Of a stretch of 64,000 nt of DNA, positions 9,863-21,905 are shown piece after piece. How positions within the stretch are numbered: the stretch's first letter is position 1; the number at the start of each line of letters is the position of its first letter. The position numbers were made by a program, and so were the translations under genes. This DNA comes from Knoxdaviesia capensis. Lineage: Eukaryota > Ascomycota > Sordariomycetes > Microascales > Gondwanamycetaceae. The notes under the pieces are model-generated. The model had not been told where the DNA came from. It saw only the letters and a program-made list of their open reading frames with translations, and did no database searches. The stretch spans positions 2,173,741 to 2,237,740 of the forward strand of contig LNGK01000003.1 in NCBI GenBank assembly GCA_001510575.1. Reading direction: 5' to 3'.

Positions 9863-11156
9863 TTGATGGGGCCGTTGAAGGTGTGTTCCCGGGGATTGAA
9901 GAGGTTCCTGGAGAATACTGCAGGACGGGGGATAAGGGGGAGCCTATTGATACCGGGATATCAACGTCTGCATCATGTGGAGATAAATTGCACTGGTAGA
10001 GAATCTCGGGAATTAGGAGGAAGATTAGTACGAAAAGGAGTGGATGGAGTTAGGTCATGTAGTTCCAAAAGTCAACGGAACTCGGGTGCGGTTGATTCGG
10101 GTTGAAGAAAATATCACCGCCGGCCAGGCTGGGCGGAATCGGGACCCTCCGACGCGTTAAAAGGAAACAAGCGTTTGAAGATTTTTGCAGGGTTAGCCCC
10201 AGGGTGTAACCCTGGTGGCTCTTAGGGTCTGGATCTAGACCCTAATGGAGATTTTTGCTTAACCCGAACCCTAAGTTTCTGAACATCCCCGTCCGTTCAG
10301 CCCCCTGCGTCATTCTTCAGCCTGTCAATGTCCGGACTCTCGTATCATCACAAGTGGATGAACTGTAATCCAGCGAGCCCACACAGGTACCGGCCACGGA
10401 GTACTTAATACCTGGTCCAGGTATATCCCAAAGATTGCAAATCGGTGCAAGTGTCCCGAACGAATGGGCGATGGTGGCGAAGCCACGCCCCTGTTCCCGC
10501 AAGTTCCAACTCGTAAAGAGGGGGACCCTTTCACCCAGATACGAAGCCACCTTTGGGCCCCTAAATATAGCACCGGGGCCGATGAAGAAAGACGAGAAAA
10601 GAACCGACTTGAACGGGAACGAAGTGGCGCAGATCCTGATTCCCTAATAGGTCCTTTTTTCTTTTTCTGCATAGCAAACCGCGCTGTGGCGTCGTCTCTC
10701 AGCCCTCCCCGCTAATTGCATGTTACGGGGCTTAAGCTTGTTGCGGGGTGAGGCTAACCTGTGGGAAAGCTGAAGTCCAAGCTTCCAGTATCTTTCCGAC
10801 ATTGGGCGGCGTTCTTATAGTCTTCTTCCTCGTTCCTCTTCTTATTCCCATCGTGGCCTCGTTTTTTCTCCTTGTCATATTCTCTCTCTCTTCCCATACC
10901 CATCCAATTGTCTCTGGTTTCTCCTGTCCTACTCCGGCCACACACAAGTTCAACGTGAGTCCCGTCTTCGTCCGGTGTTCGGAGAGTGTCGTCCTTCGTG
11001 ATCCGGACCTCTCCCAAAACAACTCCGGTGGTGACGCCTCGTTTTCAGCTTCCCCGAGTAACTAACGTCATCCCCGTCTTTCCCAGTGTCGAGTTCGACC
11101 GACCTCACCTGTACATTTCTCCCAGTCTCTCTCCCCCCGAACCCACCCCACCCACA
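9863..11156. promoter_or_regulatory. Divergent promoter region RIM2 / UAP1
   Basis: A 1.3-kb bidirectional spacer. The part next to UAP1 (about 10795-10935 and 11060-11156) is pyrimidine-rich on the plus strand, as is usual for fungal leaders. The middle contains a hairpin cluster with telomere-like cores (10180-10275). No coding potential. Confidence 0.6.
10180..10275. repeat. Cluster of inverted repeats with TTAGGG/CCCTAA cores
   Basis: Two adjacent perfect dyads: CCAGGGT-gta-ACCCTGG at 10199-10215, and TTAGGGTCT-ggatct-AGACCCTAA at 10222-10245. Both are framed by a direct repeat of GATTTTTGC (about 10180 and 10250) and followed by AACCCGAACCCTAA. The cores match the fungal telomere repeat and also TTAGGG-binding (Tbf1/Reb1-type) sites. 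Confidence 0.75.
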
Positions 11157-12697
11157 ATGGCGTCCGTTGCCGCCCTCAAGGCGAAGTACACCGCCGCCGG
11201 CCAAGGCCACGTCTTCGACTTCTACGACGAGCTCTCGCCCGCCGACCAGGCCAGCCTGGTGGCGCAGCTCGCGCCCATCGACCCGGAGCACATCAACACC
11301 ATCACGCAGCGCGCGCTCGCGCCGGCGCCGGCGTCGGCCGCCACCGCCGCCGTGCTCGAGCCGCTGCCGGACTCCGCCACCGCGTCGATCCTCGACTCGG
11401 CCGCCGCCGACATCGCCCGCTGGTACGATGCCGGCCTGGACCTGATCGCGGCCGGCGAGGTCGCCGTCGTGCTGATGGCCGGCGGCCAGGGCACGCGGCT
11501 CGGCAGCTCGGCGCCCAAGGGCTGCTTCGACATCGGCCTGCCGTCGGCCAAGTCGCTGTTCCAGATGCAGGGCGAGCGCATCCGCAAGGTGCAGGCGCTG
11601 GCGGCTGCCCGGCCCGGCGCGGACGCTGCGCGCGCGGTCGTCCCCTGGTACGTGATGACCAGCGGGCCGACGCGCGCGCCCACGGAGGCGTTTTTCGCGG
11701 AGCACGGCTTCTTCGGGCTCGCCCCGCAGAACGTGGTGACGTTTGAACAGGGCGTGCTGCCGTGCATCTCCAACGAGGGCAAGATCCTGCTGGAGTCGCG
11801 CGGCCGCGTGGCCGTCGCGCCCGACGGCAACGGCGGCATCTACCAGGCGCTGGTGGCGTCGGGGGTGATTGCCGACATGCGGGCGCGCGGCATCAAGCAC
11901 GTGCACGCGTACTGCGTCGACAACTGCCTGGTGCGCGTGGCCGACCCGGTGTTCCTGGGCTTCGCGGCCGAGAAGCGCGTCGACATTGCGACCAAGGTGG
12001 TGCGCAAGCGCAACGCCACCGAGAGCGTCGGGCTGATCCTGCAGAAGAACGGCCGGCCCGACGTGGTCGAGTACTCGGAGATCGACGCCGCCACCGCCGA
12101 GGCGCTCGACCCCAAGCTCGCCGGCGGCGTGCTGAAGTTCCGCGCCGCCAACATCGTCAACCACTACTACTCGTTCGGCTTCCTCGAGTCGATCCCCGAG
12201 TGGGCGCAGTCGCTGCCGCACCACGTCGCGCGCAAGAAGATCCCCTACACCGACGCCGCCGCCCGCGGCGAGACCGTCAAGCCGGCCAAGCCGAACGGCA
12301 TCAAGCTCGAGCAGTTCGTGTTCGACGTGTTCCCCATGCTCGATCTCGCCCGCTTCGCCTGTCTGGAGGTGCGTCGCGAGGACGAGTTCTCGCCGCTGAA
12401 GAACGCCCGCGGCACCGGCGAGGATGACCCGGATACCAGCCGCGCCCACATCATGGCCCAGGGCCGCCGCTGGGTTGAGGCCGCGGGTGCCACCATTGTG
12501 GCCGAGAACGCTGAGGATGGCGTCGAGGTGTCGCCTTTGGACAGCTACGTACGTTTCTCTTTACTCTTATCTCCCTGCCTGTTCCCGTGTCTTTTCATAC
12601 TCACTCTAACCACTTTTCTTTTCCTGTATAGGGCGGCGAGGGCCTCGAATCCCTCCGCGGCAAGTCCATCAAGGCGCCCGGCCTTGTCTCGCTGTAA
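11157..12697 (+). CDS. UAP1: UDP-N-acetylglucosamine pyrophosphorylase
   Basis: Cytosolic enzyme that makes UDP-GlcNAc from UTP and GlcNAc-1-phosphate, the precursor of chitin, N-glycans and GPI anchors. Exons 11157-12548 and 12632-12697, with an 83-bp intron (GTACGT donor, TATAG acceptor, phase 0); 485 residues, normal for the family. The nucleotide-binding signature LMAGGQGTRLGSSAPKG lies at about 106-122. Other conserved blocks are WYVMTSGPT, ISNEGKILLES, PDGNGGIYQAL, HVHAYCVDNCLV and KIPYTDAA. The second exon supplies only the last 21 residues (GGEGLESLRGKSIKAPGLVSL split by the splice). The start was chosen at the first ATG after a pyrimidine-rich leader, giving the usual LKAKYTAAGQ N-terminus. 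The long open frame on the opposite strand is a GC-bias shadow. Confidence 0.96.
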
Positions 12698-14019
12698 CTC
12701 TTCGCCACTGCTTTCATGATCACACAGCAGTTATGCAGAGTTCCCCGTTTTATTTTCTCATGATATTAAAACCGTCCACTGAAAGTGTTATATTGCAGTT
12801 AACTTTTTTTTTCTTTTTTTTCTTTTCGCAGTTGCAAATCATGGTGTTTTGTTCAGCTGGTACTACTACCTTGCTGTGCCGGCTTGTGGGATTTGATCTG
12901 GAAGGTTGTCTATGTGGATAGATGCCCCACGGTTATGAAAAAGGGGCATGTCATAGACACATTCAATATAACGAGTATAGCCTTCCTTGATGTGCCATGT
13001 TTCTGTCACTCGGAACCCGTGAATTGTTGTCGGAACTCTCTGAGCTGGTCTCTCGTCTGGAGCAGTATCGTCCAAATCTGGCCTCAGCCCACCCTCAAAA
13101 TCATAAAAAGACACGACATCACACCTCAGAATCAAGATCACCAGAAACAAAAAGCTGCAGCCCATGTACTTCAAAAGTTACACGCGTATTAACAAAAACT
13201 TGAATTAACTGGTGGCACCAAGAAAAGCCCACGAATCAGTGCAAGCCCCCTAAATTCTCCTTCGTAGAAAACCCTCCATGGAACAAGAGGCCAGGACCTT
13301 CAACAGGTTCCCCTCCATCCTGTGGGATATTCCGAAACCGTTCCAAGCCCACTGCTATCAGAAATTAAGATATCAAAAACGAGAGATAGGAGAAACACAA
13401 GGGCCAGAAAGGCCAGGGAAGAAATAACTCCCCCTATCAAGGTGCACAAGAAAAATCAAGCAAAGAGCACAAGGCAAGAATTAATCCCAGTAATCCATAG
13501 ATATTTCAAAACAAAAAATGGTCAAAGGGAAAGGAATAAGAAGGAAAATCCCAGAAATACAGAAAGGAAACTTAGCTTCTTAAATTGCTAGCACAGAACA
13601 GAACAGAACAGATTTCAAAAAAGGAAAAGCTATATGAGACTTAGAAGAACCAGCAAACAGGGAACAAGAAAAGGAAACTGAGCTTAGAAGCAAAGAAAGA
13701 GAAGAAGTCCGGAAAGAATGATATGAAATTAAAGACAAAAACTCGGAAACAGTTAGAAGAAAAGGAAGGAAAAGAAAAAAAAAAAGGACTGAATGGGGTA
13801 TGAAGAAGTGATTTCGAATCAATAGGAGGACCTCATGCAACGACAAGATGGTCAGGTCCCCCGTATCTAGGTTTGGCTTTGAGGGAAAGCCGAGATGGGA
13901 ATATCGTCAAACTGGGGGGGAAAAAACTGCTGCTATGAAGAAAATAGAAAAGAAACTTGTTGTCTCTTCTTGGGTCTCGCGCTTTTTTCCCTTCTGCACA
14001 TCACTTCAGTCCTGTCGGC
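12698..14019. other. Spacer between convergent UAP1 and MSB1-like genes
   Basis: 1.3 kb holding both 3' ends. The stretch 13330-13850 is strongly purine-rich on the plus strand with many AAGGAAA-like runs. No reading frame can be supported. Confidence 0.55.
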
Positions 14020-17000
14020 TTAGGTCTGCACTCGGGGGGCCGGGCCGCTGATGTTCTCCATGTTCCCGGTGAGTTCAGCAACGCGAGCTTTGATTCTAGC
14101 AACTCTCGATTCGATGGCTAACAGAGGAAAGCAGGTTAGCGGTTAGGTCCCGGTTCGGTCGATGAGACACATCTGCTACAACGGGAAACTTACTGTCTTC
14201 ACCGCTGGTGTCATCTTCAACATCAACAGGCTTCGTGTTCAGCCGCGTGGAAACCTGCTGGCGAAGGGCGGCCCGCTGCTGAGCGTTCTTACGCAGCCGC
14301 GCCCAGTGCTCGTCCTCGAACGTGGTCAGGTCCACTTCCGACGGGTCGCGCATCGTGGGCGTGACACCACCCGCATCCGAGCCCGCCGGCTCAGGGCTCT
14401 GCGCGTGGTGGCGCTTGATCGGCGGCGGCGCCGCGTCGTCCGAGTCGGTCTCGTCCGGGATGAACGCCGGCTGGTCCAAGAGCGGGCCCTGGTCAAAGCG
14501 CGCAAACTCGCGCTGGGCCTCGTCCTCATCGTCGGCATTGGACGGCTCGTACTCGTCGGCCGGGGCCGGCTGCGGCGGCGCGGGGCGCACCACGGGCGAA
14601 GGCGCAGCGTCATCATCGTCGGCAACGTTGGCGCCAGGGGTCGAAGATACAACTCCAACCACCGCGGCCTTGGACACCGGCTGGGGTGTCGATGGCGTCT
14701 GTGGCGCCGGCGGGGACTTGGGCTGCGAGGCAGCGGCCCGCTCGTTGAGCATGGCATTGACCTGCGAGGCCGCGTTGTCGGGGAGCTTGGAGCTACGGAT
14801 CTTGCTGCGTCCGAACAGCTTGCGCAGGCCACCACCGCTGCCGGGGGCACCGGCAGCATTGGAAGCACCCAGGTTAGGCGTGGTCGCCGAGGCAGGAATG
14901 GCAGCAGGGGCGGGCGCCGGGGCCGCCGCAGCGGCGGCAACCGCAATGGAAGGGGGGGCCTCCTTGTGGAGCTTCTTCTTCTTGGGCTCGGGGCTAACGG
15001 CCACAGGTTCAGGAGACACCACGGCGTCACGGGTAGCCTCCTTGACAGTATCCTTAGGAGGGGGCACTGGCGAGGTCATTCCCGAGCGATGGGCAGGATG
15101 GGTCTCTTCGGGCGCCTCGAGGGCCTTCTCGGACAGAGTAGCAAACGTGCGGTCGGGCACCGGGGAGATGGGAGCGGGCGAAATCAGCGGGGTGGTCACC
15201 TCCTTCTTGGGCACGGCGGGAGGGTGATCGTGAGAACCGTTCGAGGAGCCGTTTGCGGTAACGCCATTGCCGTTGGTGTGGCCGTTGGAAGAGGGCATGA
15301 AGCCGTTCGTGTGGACGCTCGTGGTGGACGCCTGCGCACCGCGGCCAGCGCTCGAATCGGCGAGGTAGGCGCTTCTTATGGCCTCCTTGTCGTACTTGCT
15401 GGCCCACTGCAGCGCCGGCGAGGCCTCATTGGCAATCAGAGGCTGCAGAGTCATAATGCTGCTAGTCTTCTCCTGCATGAGGTCAACGTCGTTACGGCCG
15501 CGGCGGTCGTACGTCTTCGGCTGCTCCTTCAGTTGGCGCTCCTGGTACTGCTTAGCCTGGAGCTGGGCGGCCGCTGCCTGGATGCGGGCCTGCTGGTCAG
15601 GGCCAATGTTGGTCTTACTAAGACTCAACGGATGGATCGTGTTGGCAAGCTTCTCGCGGTCGGCGGCCGATTGCTTTCCAGTGGTCGACTTGCGGCGGCC
15701 GAGCTTATTTCGTCGGGTCCAGCTGAACAGGCCCTTCTTCTCGGCGATGTACGCCCCCTCCATGACTTCGGGGGCGGCTCCAGCAACCATCTCTTCGACA
15801 ACCAACCACCGGGCATTACGGATGATAGTTTCGATGACGGCGCAACGGCCAAACGCGGCCTTCCGCTCGGCTGTCTCTTCAGGCGCAAGACTGCTCATCC
15901 ACACCCACCAGAAGCAGTCATCAAGATCAAAAGTAGCAATGCTAGCTAGCTCTCCAGGCTCCAGGGTCCGCTCGGATTCCAGTCGAGGGCGGTGCGACTG
16001 CGAGCTACGCTGGCGCACGACGGTCTCAATCGGGGGAAGCACCTTGTCGGGTGGCAGGAGCATATTCGTGGGGCTGTTCATGCCATCGTCAACAAAGCCT
16101 GAGGACAGGAAGTCGGCCCACGAGGGGGTGGTCGGGCGAGCAAGGCCCGATCCCGACATGGGGGTTGAGCGCAGAGGCTGGGGCCTGCGGCTAAGGTGGC
16201 TGTCCTCGTCTTCTTCCTCCTCGAGAGTTGAGGAAAAGCCAATGTCTTCGAATCGCGACCACGAGGCATCGCGAAGGCTCGTCGAGTGCTTTGAGCTGGA
16301 CACATGTGATTGGTTTGTCGAGGAAATGGCCTTCAGCACACGGCGGCACTCATCGGTGAGGGCCTTGACCGGATCCTCGAAATCGGAATACTCCTGCAGC
16401 GCATGGTCCTCGTCTCTAAATTGGAAATGGTTTGCGCGACGCAGCAGTGCGAACGGGGTCGGAGAAATAACATCCACATGCATGAGGATCTTATACGTGG
16501 TGACCTGGAGGAGGGTGGGAGTTTCGGGTGGGTATTCGGCCTCCTGGAGAAGCTTCTGCAGCGACATCGGCAGCATCGAGATTGTGCCGGTAGAGGGTCG
16601 GGGGGCGAGGGAGCGCAGGTAAGCGAAGAACAGATGGCTCGTCGCATCAGCAGCCCTACATAAAGAGAATATCAGATGTTAGCATGTCACGCCGCTAACC
16701 AGCCAGCCAGTCCAGGAGGCGGATCACTGGAGATTAGGCAGTGCAAAGTTTCCGGACTTACCGTTGCCATGTCTTGTATCCCGAATCGAAACCGCCACCA
16801 CTGTCCTTGAATTCAAAGGCCCACCAAGCCGCCACTCGGCAAAGTCGTCGGCCACCCATCCCATTCATCTTGGAGTGGGCAGCAATAGCCGAGAGGAGGT
16901 CGAAAAAGTCGAAGATGATGCAGGAACGAGCACCGTTGTCGACGCTCAGAGGGATGAAGGTCTTGAAAGAGTCGCGCGCCATATTCGAGTCTGAAGGGGG

Positions 17001-17771
17001 TGGTTCATAGCGAAGATTAGCACATATCGCAATGAACCGTTTGCCCGGTATCGGCAGGCTCAACATTCACACGAGCCACCAAAAGGAGAAACGGGCCAGT
17101 TCATGCAGGCTGCCGTGATGATACAACTTACCCTGTTCACCAACCTTGAAGAGTTCATAGGCATCCCAGCCAACAACACCACCCTGAAGACGGGCCCAGC
17201 ACCATTTTGCGATGCCACAGATAACCTAGAAAATGGAACCAAAAAAAAGGACGAGATAACACACGGTTAGACACAAAGAGCGACCATGCAATGCAACGAT
17301 CGGCGTATGCGCGGTGTAACACGCAAAATTGGGAAAATCACGGCTTACCATAGGCTCGGCCATCCGCAGCTCCTGTGAGAGGAGTTCTCCACGCAGGCCA
17401 TGTGCGGGATCGAAGTAATGACGAATAAATGTCCGGACAGCGCTGGGGTCCGAAGCAGGACGGAAAGGCAGCAGAAACAGCGGGAGATCGAGGGCTAGAG
17501 ATTCGGCGGGACACTGTTGTTAGCACTGGGGGGACAAGGAATCGAATACGCTGTACTCCACGAAGCCAAGCGGCAATTGCGGCATACCTCTACGCTTCAA
17601 CTCCTCGGTGCATCTCCGGATCAGCTCCTGGATTTCTTCGGGGTCGACCGAAGTCCGAATGTAAGCATCTTCCCATCTCTGCGCGACGGGCAACTGATTG
17701 GCAATGTCCCCGAGGTTAGACGCTTTCTTGCGCGTTTCGCGGCCGCGGAGCCGGGAGAATAGGCTCGGCAT
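14020..17771 (-). CDS. Msb1/Mug8-domain morphogenesis protein
   Basis: Large cytoplasmic protein of the Msb1/Mug8 family, linked in yeasts to polarity, Rho/Cdc42 signalling and cell-wall growth. Six exons on the minus strand: 17771-17588, 17494-17349, 17225-17132, 16990-16762, 16655-14194 and 14117-14020; 1,070 residues. Every junction keeps frame, and the joins read ELKRRALDLPLFLLPFRP, AEPMVICGIAKW, VGEQDSNMARDSF, KTWQRAADATSH and GEDTIESRVARIKARVAEL. The first about 480 residues form the conserved domain (VVGWDAYELFKVGE, FFDLLSAIAAHSKMNG, ATFDLDDCFWWVWMSSL). The rest is low complexity, rich in Pro, Ala, Ser and acidic residues, with KKKKLHKE and GGGLRKLFGRSKIRSSKL patches and a short terminal coiled coil. 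The sixth exon replaces a frame that would otherwise end in unrelated residues. Yeast MSB1 is the family namesake; orthology is likely but not proven. Confidence 0.88.
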
Positions 17772-19100
17772 GGTGAGAAATCAGAAAAAACTTCGTATCG
17801 CGAATATCAAAGAAGGTGGCTAGCACCGCAACTGAATTGGTAGGAGAAGACTATTAGCGAAAGAGCCGAAGCAAGGGTTCAAGTGATCCCGAGGAATGCA
17901 GTTGTTTCGGGAGGCAAGGCAAGGGGCTCCGGACACGACAAAGGTTATCGGGGGAACTCAGATCAAGGGAGAAGAAGGAAGATGTCATGGAAGCGCCAGA
18001 CAAAAAAAATAAGACGAGAGGGATGCGATGCCGGATAGGGAGCCAAATTGAGGAGCAGAGGGAGAGAGAACCGGGATATTGGGATTTCTCTCGCAAATGG
18101 AACTGAAGCGGCTCGATTCGCGCGGAAACATGCAAAGCCGTGCACCACGGCAGAAGGAAATTCAGGGAGGAGGAATACTAACAGAACTAAAAGGAGGTCA
18201 AGGTGTGTGAGGTGAGATGTTGAAGGGGAGAAAAAAGCGTGGCCAGCCAAGTGCAGCAGATATGACTTTCCGAGGGCTCGGGAAATGGCTGGAGCGTCAA
18301 TTGATGTTTGAGAAGGATTATCTCAGCAGTCGTCGCGATTTGTTGATCTGAATTGGAGTTGATATATCGTCGGAAAGGAAACAAGAAAGGAGACAAAAAA
18401 ATGAGTGGTCAAATTCAAAGTCGCGTCTTGGGCGCGAAGGAGAGATAAAAAAATAAAAATAGATAAAAATAAAAAAGGGTCTGGCACGCTTAGGTGTAGC
18501 AAAGAAAAAAATCCAGATTCTGGAGTGGTATCGTGAATTCGCAAGGAACAAAAAGAAACGAGAAGGATAGGAAAAATCAAATTAAGAAAATAATGTAAAA
18601 TAGAAGGCAAGAACCAGATCACAAAAGCAGCTAGATAGGAGCTCGCACGAATAATTGGGGGTATCTCAAAGAAGGAAAAATTGAGGGTATCGTCGAGACG
18701 AAAGAACGAGAGAAGGGGAAGAGAAAAGGTGGTGACGGAGGAAAAAGCGAGGTCCAGGTTTTGGAACCAGATGAAAAGAGAAAGAGGGAAAAAATAGAAT
18801 ATAATAAATAAACTAGAATAAAAACGAATGAGGGTGATGGGAGAGGAAAAAAAGAAGAAGCAAGCCGACTTAAGCAGGGGAATTATTATTATACTGTTTC
18901 CTGTTAATTTCTGAGGGGAGAGAAGGAGAGAAAGAGTGAAGATGTGGTGGAGGAACACACTGACACAGCAAACCGAGAATTGAGGAGCCACAGAGAAGAC
19001 AGAACTGGGGGGGTGTAAGGAAGTGGACAAGGGGGGCCAAGATCCCCTGTAACGAGATGGATGGAATATATGGGATGGCGAGAGAATGTCACAGCTTCGC
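17772..19100 (-). promoter_or_regulatory. Long pyrimidine-rich leader/promoter of the MSB1-like gene
   Basis: For about 1.3 kb upstream of the ATG the plus strand is dominated by A and G (AGAAGGAAG, AGAGAAAGAGGG), so the coding strand is pyrimidine-rich. A long open frame on this strand (18323-19159, minus) is the trivial result of this composition and shows only L, S, F, P and I runs. Confidence 0.5.
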
Positions 19101-21793
19101 TTCAATCGAGGAGGTACTTCCGGAGTATAGGGAGGCAGAGTGAGGAGCGCAGGTACCACTTACAGGTACTACGGGAGCAATTAGGAAGTTTTCCTCGTAC
19201 AGAGACGCACGGTATAACAGAATCGGCGATATATGGGATGGCACATATAGGGCTCCGAGATATAGGAGGGGAAGTGTGGGTTAGTTATATGTATATGTGA
19301 TGCTGTGGAAAGGGGGGAAGAAGAGAAAAAAAGGTGAAGCCGGAAGATGGCGTTGGGGATACAAAGAGAGGAGGAAGATGAGGTGGACTACATATAATAT
19401 TTTGTCTTACATACACATCGGATGTCTGTATCACGGTGGTTCCTTCCTGTGCAGCTTCCACGGATGGCTCTTTCTATGAATTACATACATGCATGATGCA
19501 CGAGTCGCAGCTCTTGCCTTGATCATCTCGGTGATTCACAGGTTGGGGGTGGCGGTCGGTCGCTCCTTCCTCGTGAAGTTGACAAATGACAGCGATCGCC
19601 TGCCCGAAGACCAAAGAGAAAAGAAAGGCAGGTGCATCCCACAGAAAAGCTCACAGCCGCAGCTTCCGTCCTGGTCGGTAGGGGGATTTTGTATCTGTGT
19701 GGACGACAAAAAAAAAAGAAAAAAGAAAAAAAAGAGGAGGAAATTTGATTTTCAGGGGCAGCGCGCCGCCTATTTCGGCTTTGGCCACACACACCACTTG
19801 AAAATGTCCGTCTGGGAGAGAGGTTGAAATTAAGATTGGGCTGCAAGAGAGCGAAGGAAAGAAAAATCCACCACCACCACCACCACCGCCGCCTCCCAGT
19901 GTGGCCTTAGACGTGGGCCAATTGGGTTTCAGTAGCCAGGGCCCCAGTTAATTGCTGGTGCGCTGGTTGCTTTTTGGTGTGGGTGGTGGTCTTCGTTGGT
20001 AGCTTTGTACCTGGCGGGTTTCTGGAACATACCAGAGGTACCTGCAGCGAGGGGGGTGTTGGTACTCAGAGGTACCGTGTGTACTAGAACGTAGTCTGTT
20101 CGGTACCTGTGACGGTGTCTTTCTGGATTTTCTTCATGGATTGCTTTGACAGGGTTTTAATGGAAGAGCGGTTGCAGTCCGTACTGTACTGTATTACTCG
20201 TGGTGTGGTCTTCAGTCGCCAGTATGGAGGCACAGTACCATACGGGTTCCTACGGCCAAGTTGCACAGATGCTCCGTCTGCGCAGCAAAGACAGACTGGA
20301 TCATACTACACCACCTCCTATGTACTGTACAACTGGACCATCCTCCGAAAGGCTCCCCCCAATTGCTGTCCTATGTTGCATGCCGCACTTGGTGGAAAGG
20401 ACACGGCGCCGCCCAAACATCAGACGGGTGGCTTGTTCCTCTCTCGCTGAGATTGTCTTACAGTGCTCACTTACTACGAGTAAGCCTACGAACTTGTCCC
20501 CCGGTCTGTCAAGTATTGGACCGTCTGCTTGAATGGGAACTAGCTCGTAGTCAGGAACCCACCTCTCATTTGCCCAAATTGTCTGTTCGCTTCGTTCGAG
20601 GACGAAGTCGAGGAAGAAGAAAGGGAAAAAATATATTAAATATTAAAATAGGGGGGTCCAGATGATCGCCAGTCCGTGCCGGCGCTAGCTCTACTCCGAC
20701 TTTGTTCCTGTCTCTCGCAACGACGGATGATTGAATGGCCCAGCTGGTTCATACCACGTATTTACTTGAGTGCACTCCGTATTCTCAAGCCGGTCCGGAG
20801 AGACGGGTCTAGGTTAGCTGCCGCACATAGCTGTAAAGACAAACTCTGTGTGTGGAGTTCCCGTGCTCCTCCTCCACCTCCTCGGACCTGGTTTGCATGA
20901 TCAGCCTTCGTTATATTAGGTTCTGCTTCCTTTTTATAGTCCGCTGGTTTGGCCTGCTCCGTATCCTTTTTTTCTTTCTTTTTTTTCAGCAGCCCCTCCG
21001 CTTCTTGTCGGCCGCCCCCTGTGGAACGACGATTGCCCAGGTCTAGCATCTATCAGCTCATCCCTCCCTCCCTGTCGTTCCTTTTTCTTTCTTAGTCTGC
21101 TGAACTTGGGCTGCCTGGCCGGGCTGGGCGTATTTTATTATCTTACTCGCCGAGCAGCTGTGGTCTCTTTAATTACTCTTGGCTGCTTTTCCCGCTGTGA
21201 GGTCATCACGGGGGAGCGAGATGGACAAGGGGAGTCAGCCCGTCCGTCTCCCCAAGCTGCTGTTTGTGGCTGGCTTGATATCACACACACGAACGACCGT
21301 GATCGGGTATCGACAGATTTCGCCACACATGTACCTCCAACAGCAAACGGATCCTGTTCGGGTGAGCTTGGGGCCGTGGTGGTGGCCATTAAGGCTGGTC
21401 CGGCTCGCTACCAATATATCACTTTGACTGTTGAAGCCACCACCGTGGCCTTTTGCCGGCCGCGTGCTTCACTTGCCGAGCGAAGCAAGCAAGTTGTGTG
21501 GCTGGAAACACACGCGGACATGCAAGAGAGAAGGGGGAGAAGAAAAAAAGAAAGAAAAAAGCCCGTGGCCGGGTTCAACGGGAGTGGAGATGATGGCGCT
21601 GCGTGTACTAGGTATTGTGTGCATGGCGATGGCGAGCCGCAGCATTTTAACTTGTCAAAGAGACAAGAGGCACTTATCATCTCAAACGTGCGCAATGCTG
21701 CAGTAACATCTTGAGAGTGGTGTCCGTCCCCCTTTTCACCTGCAGATCTGGTTAGCTGGTACCATCCCTGCACACTTTCAACTCTGAACTGTC

Positions 21794-21807
21794 TTAGGGT
21801 TAGGGTT
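21794..21807 (+). repeat. Two telomere-like units (TTAGGGTTAGGGTT)
   Basis: An isolated interstitial pair of TTAGGG units with no longer array nearby. Confidence 0.8.
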
Positions 21808-21879
21808 GGCGAGACTGGGCCGCAATGTGCACGACTTGGGCTGCTCCTTCCTCAGGAACATCGTGGCACGCAAACGTAA

Positions 21880-21905
21880 AACACACACACACACACACAC
21901 ACACA
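21880..21905. repeat. (AC)n microsatellite
   Basis: About 12 uninterrupted AC units. Confidence 0.95.

Noticed and set aside
10950..12449. Long open frame (499 codons) antisense to UAP1
   Set aside because: GC-rich codons with few stops on the opposite strand; Arg/Gly/Ala-rich product with no domain, while UAP1 is certain.
14162..15949. Long open frame (595 codons) antisense to the MSB1-like gene
   Set aside because: Arg/Gly/Leu-rich shadow of a GC-rich exon; no family motif.
18323..19159. 278-codon minus-strand open frame upstream of the MSB1-like gene
   Set aside because: Composed of Leu/Ser/Phe/Pro runs from a pyrimidine tract; interpreted as leader sequence.
21794..21807. Possible internal telomere or chromosome-fusion point
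   Set aside because: Only two units; far too short, and no subtelomeric features around it.
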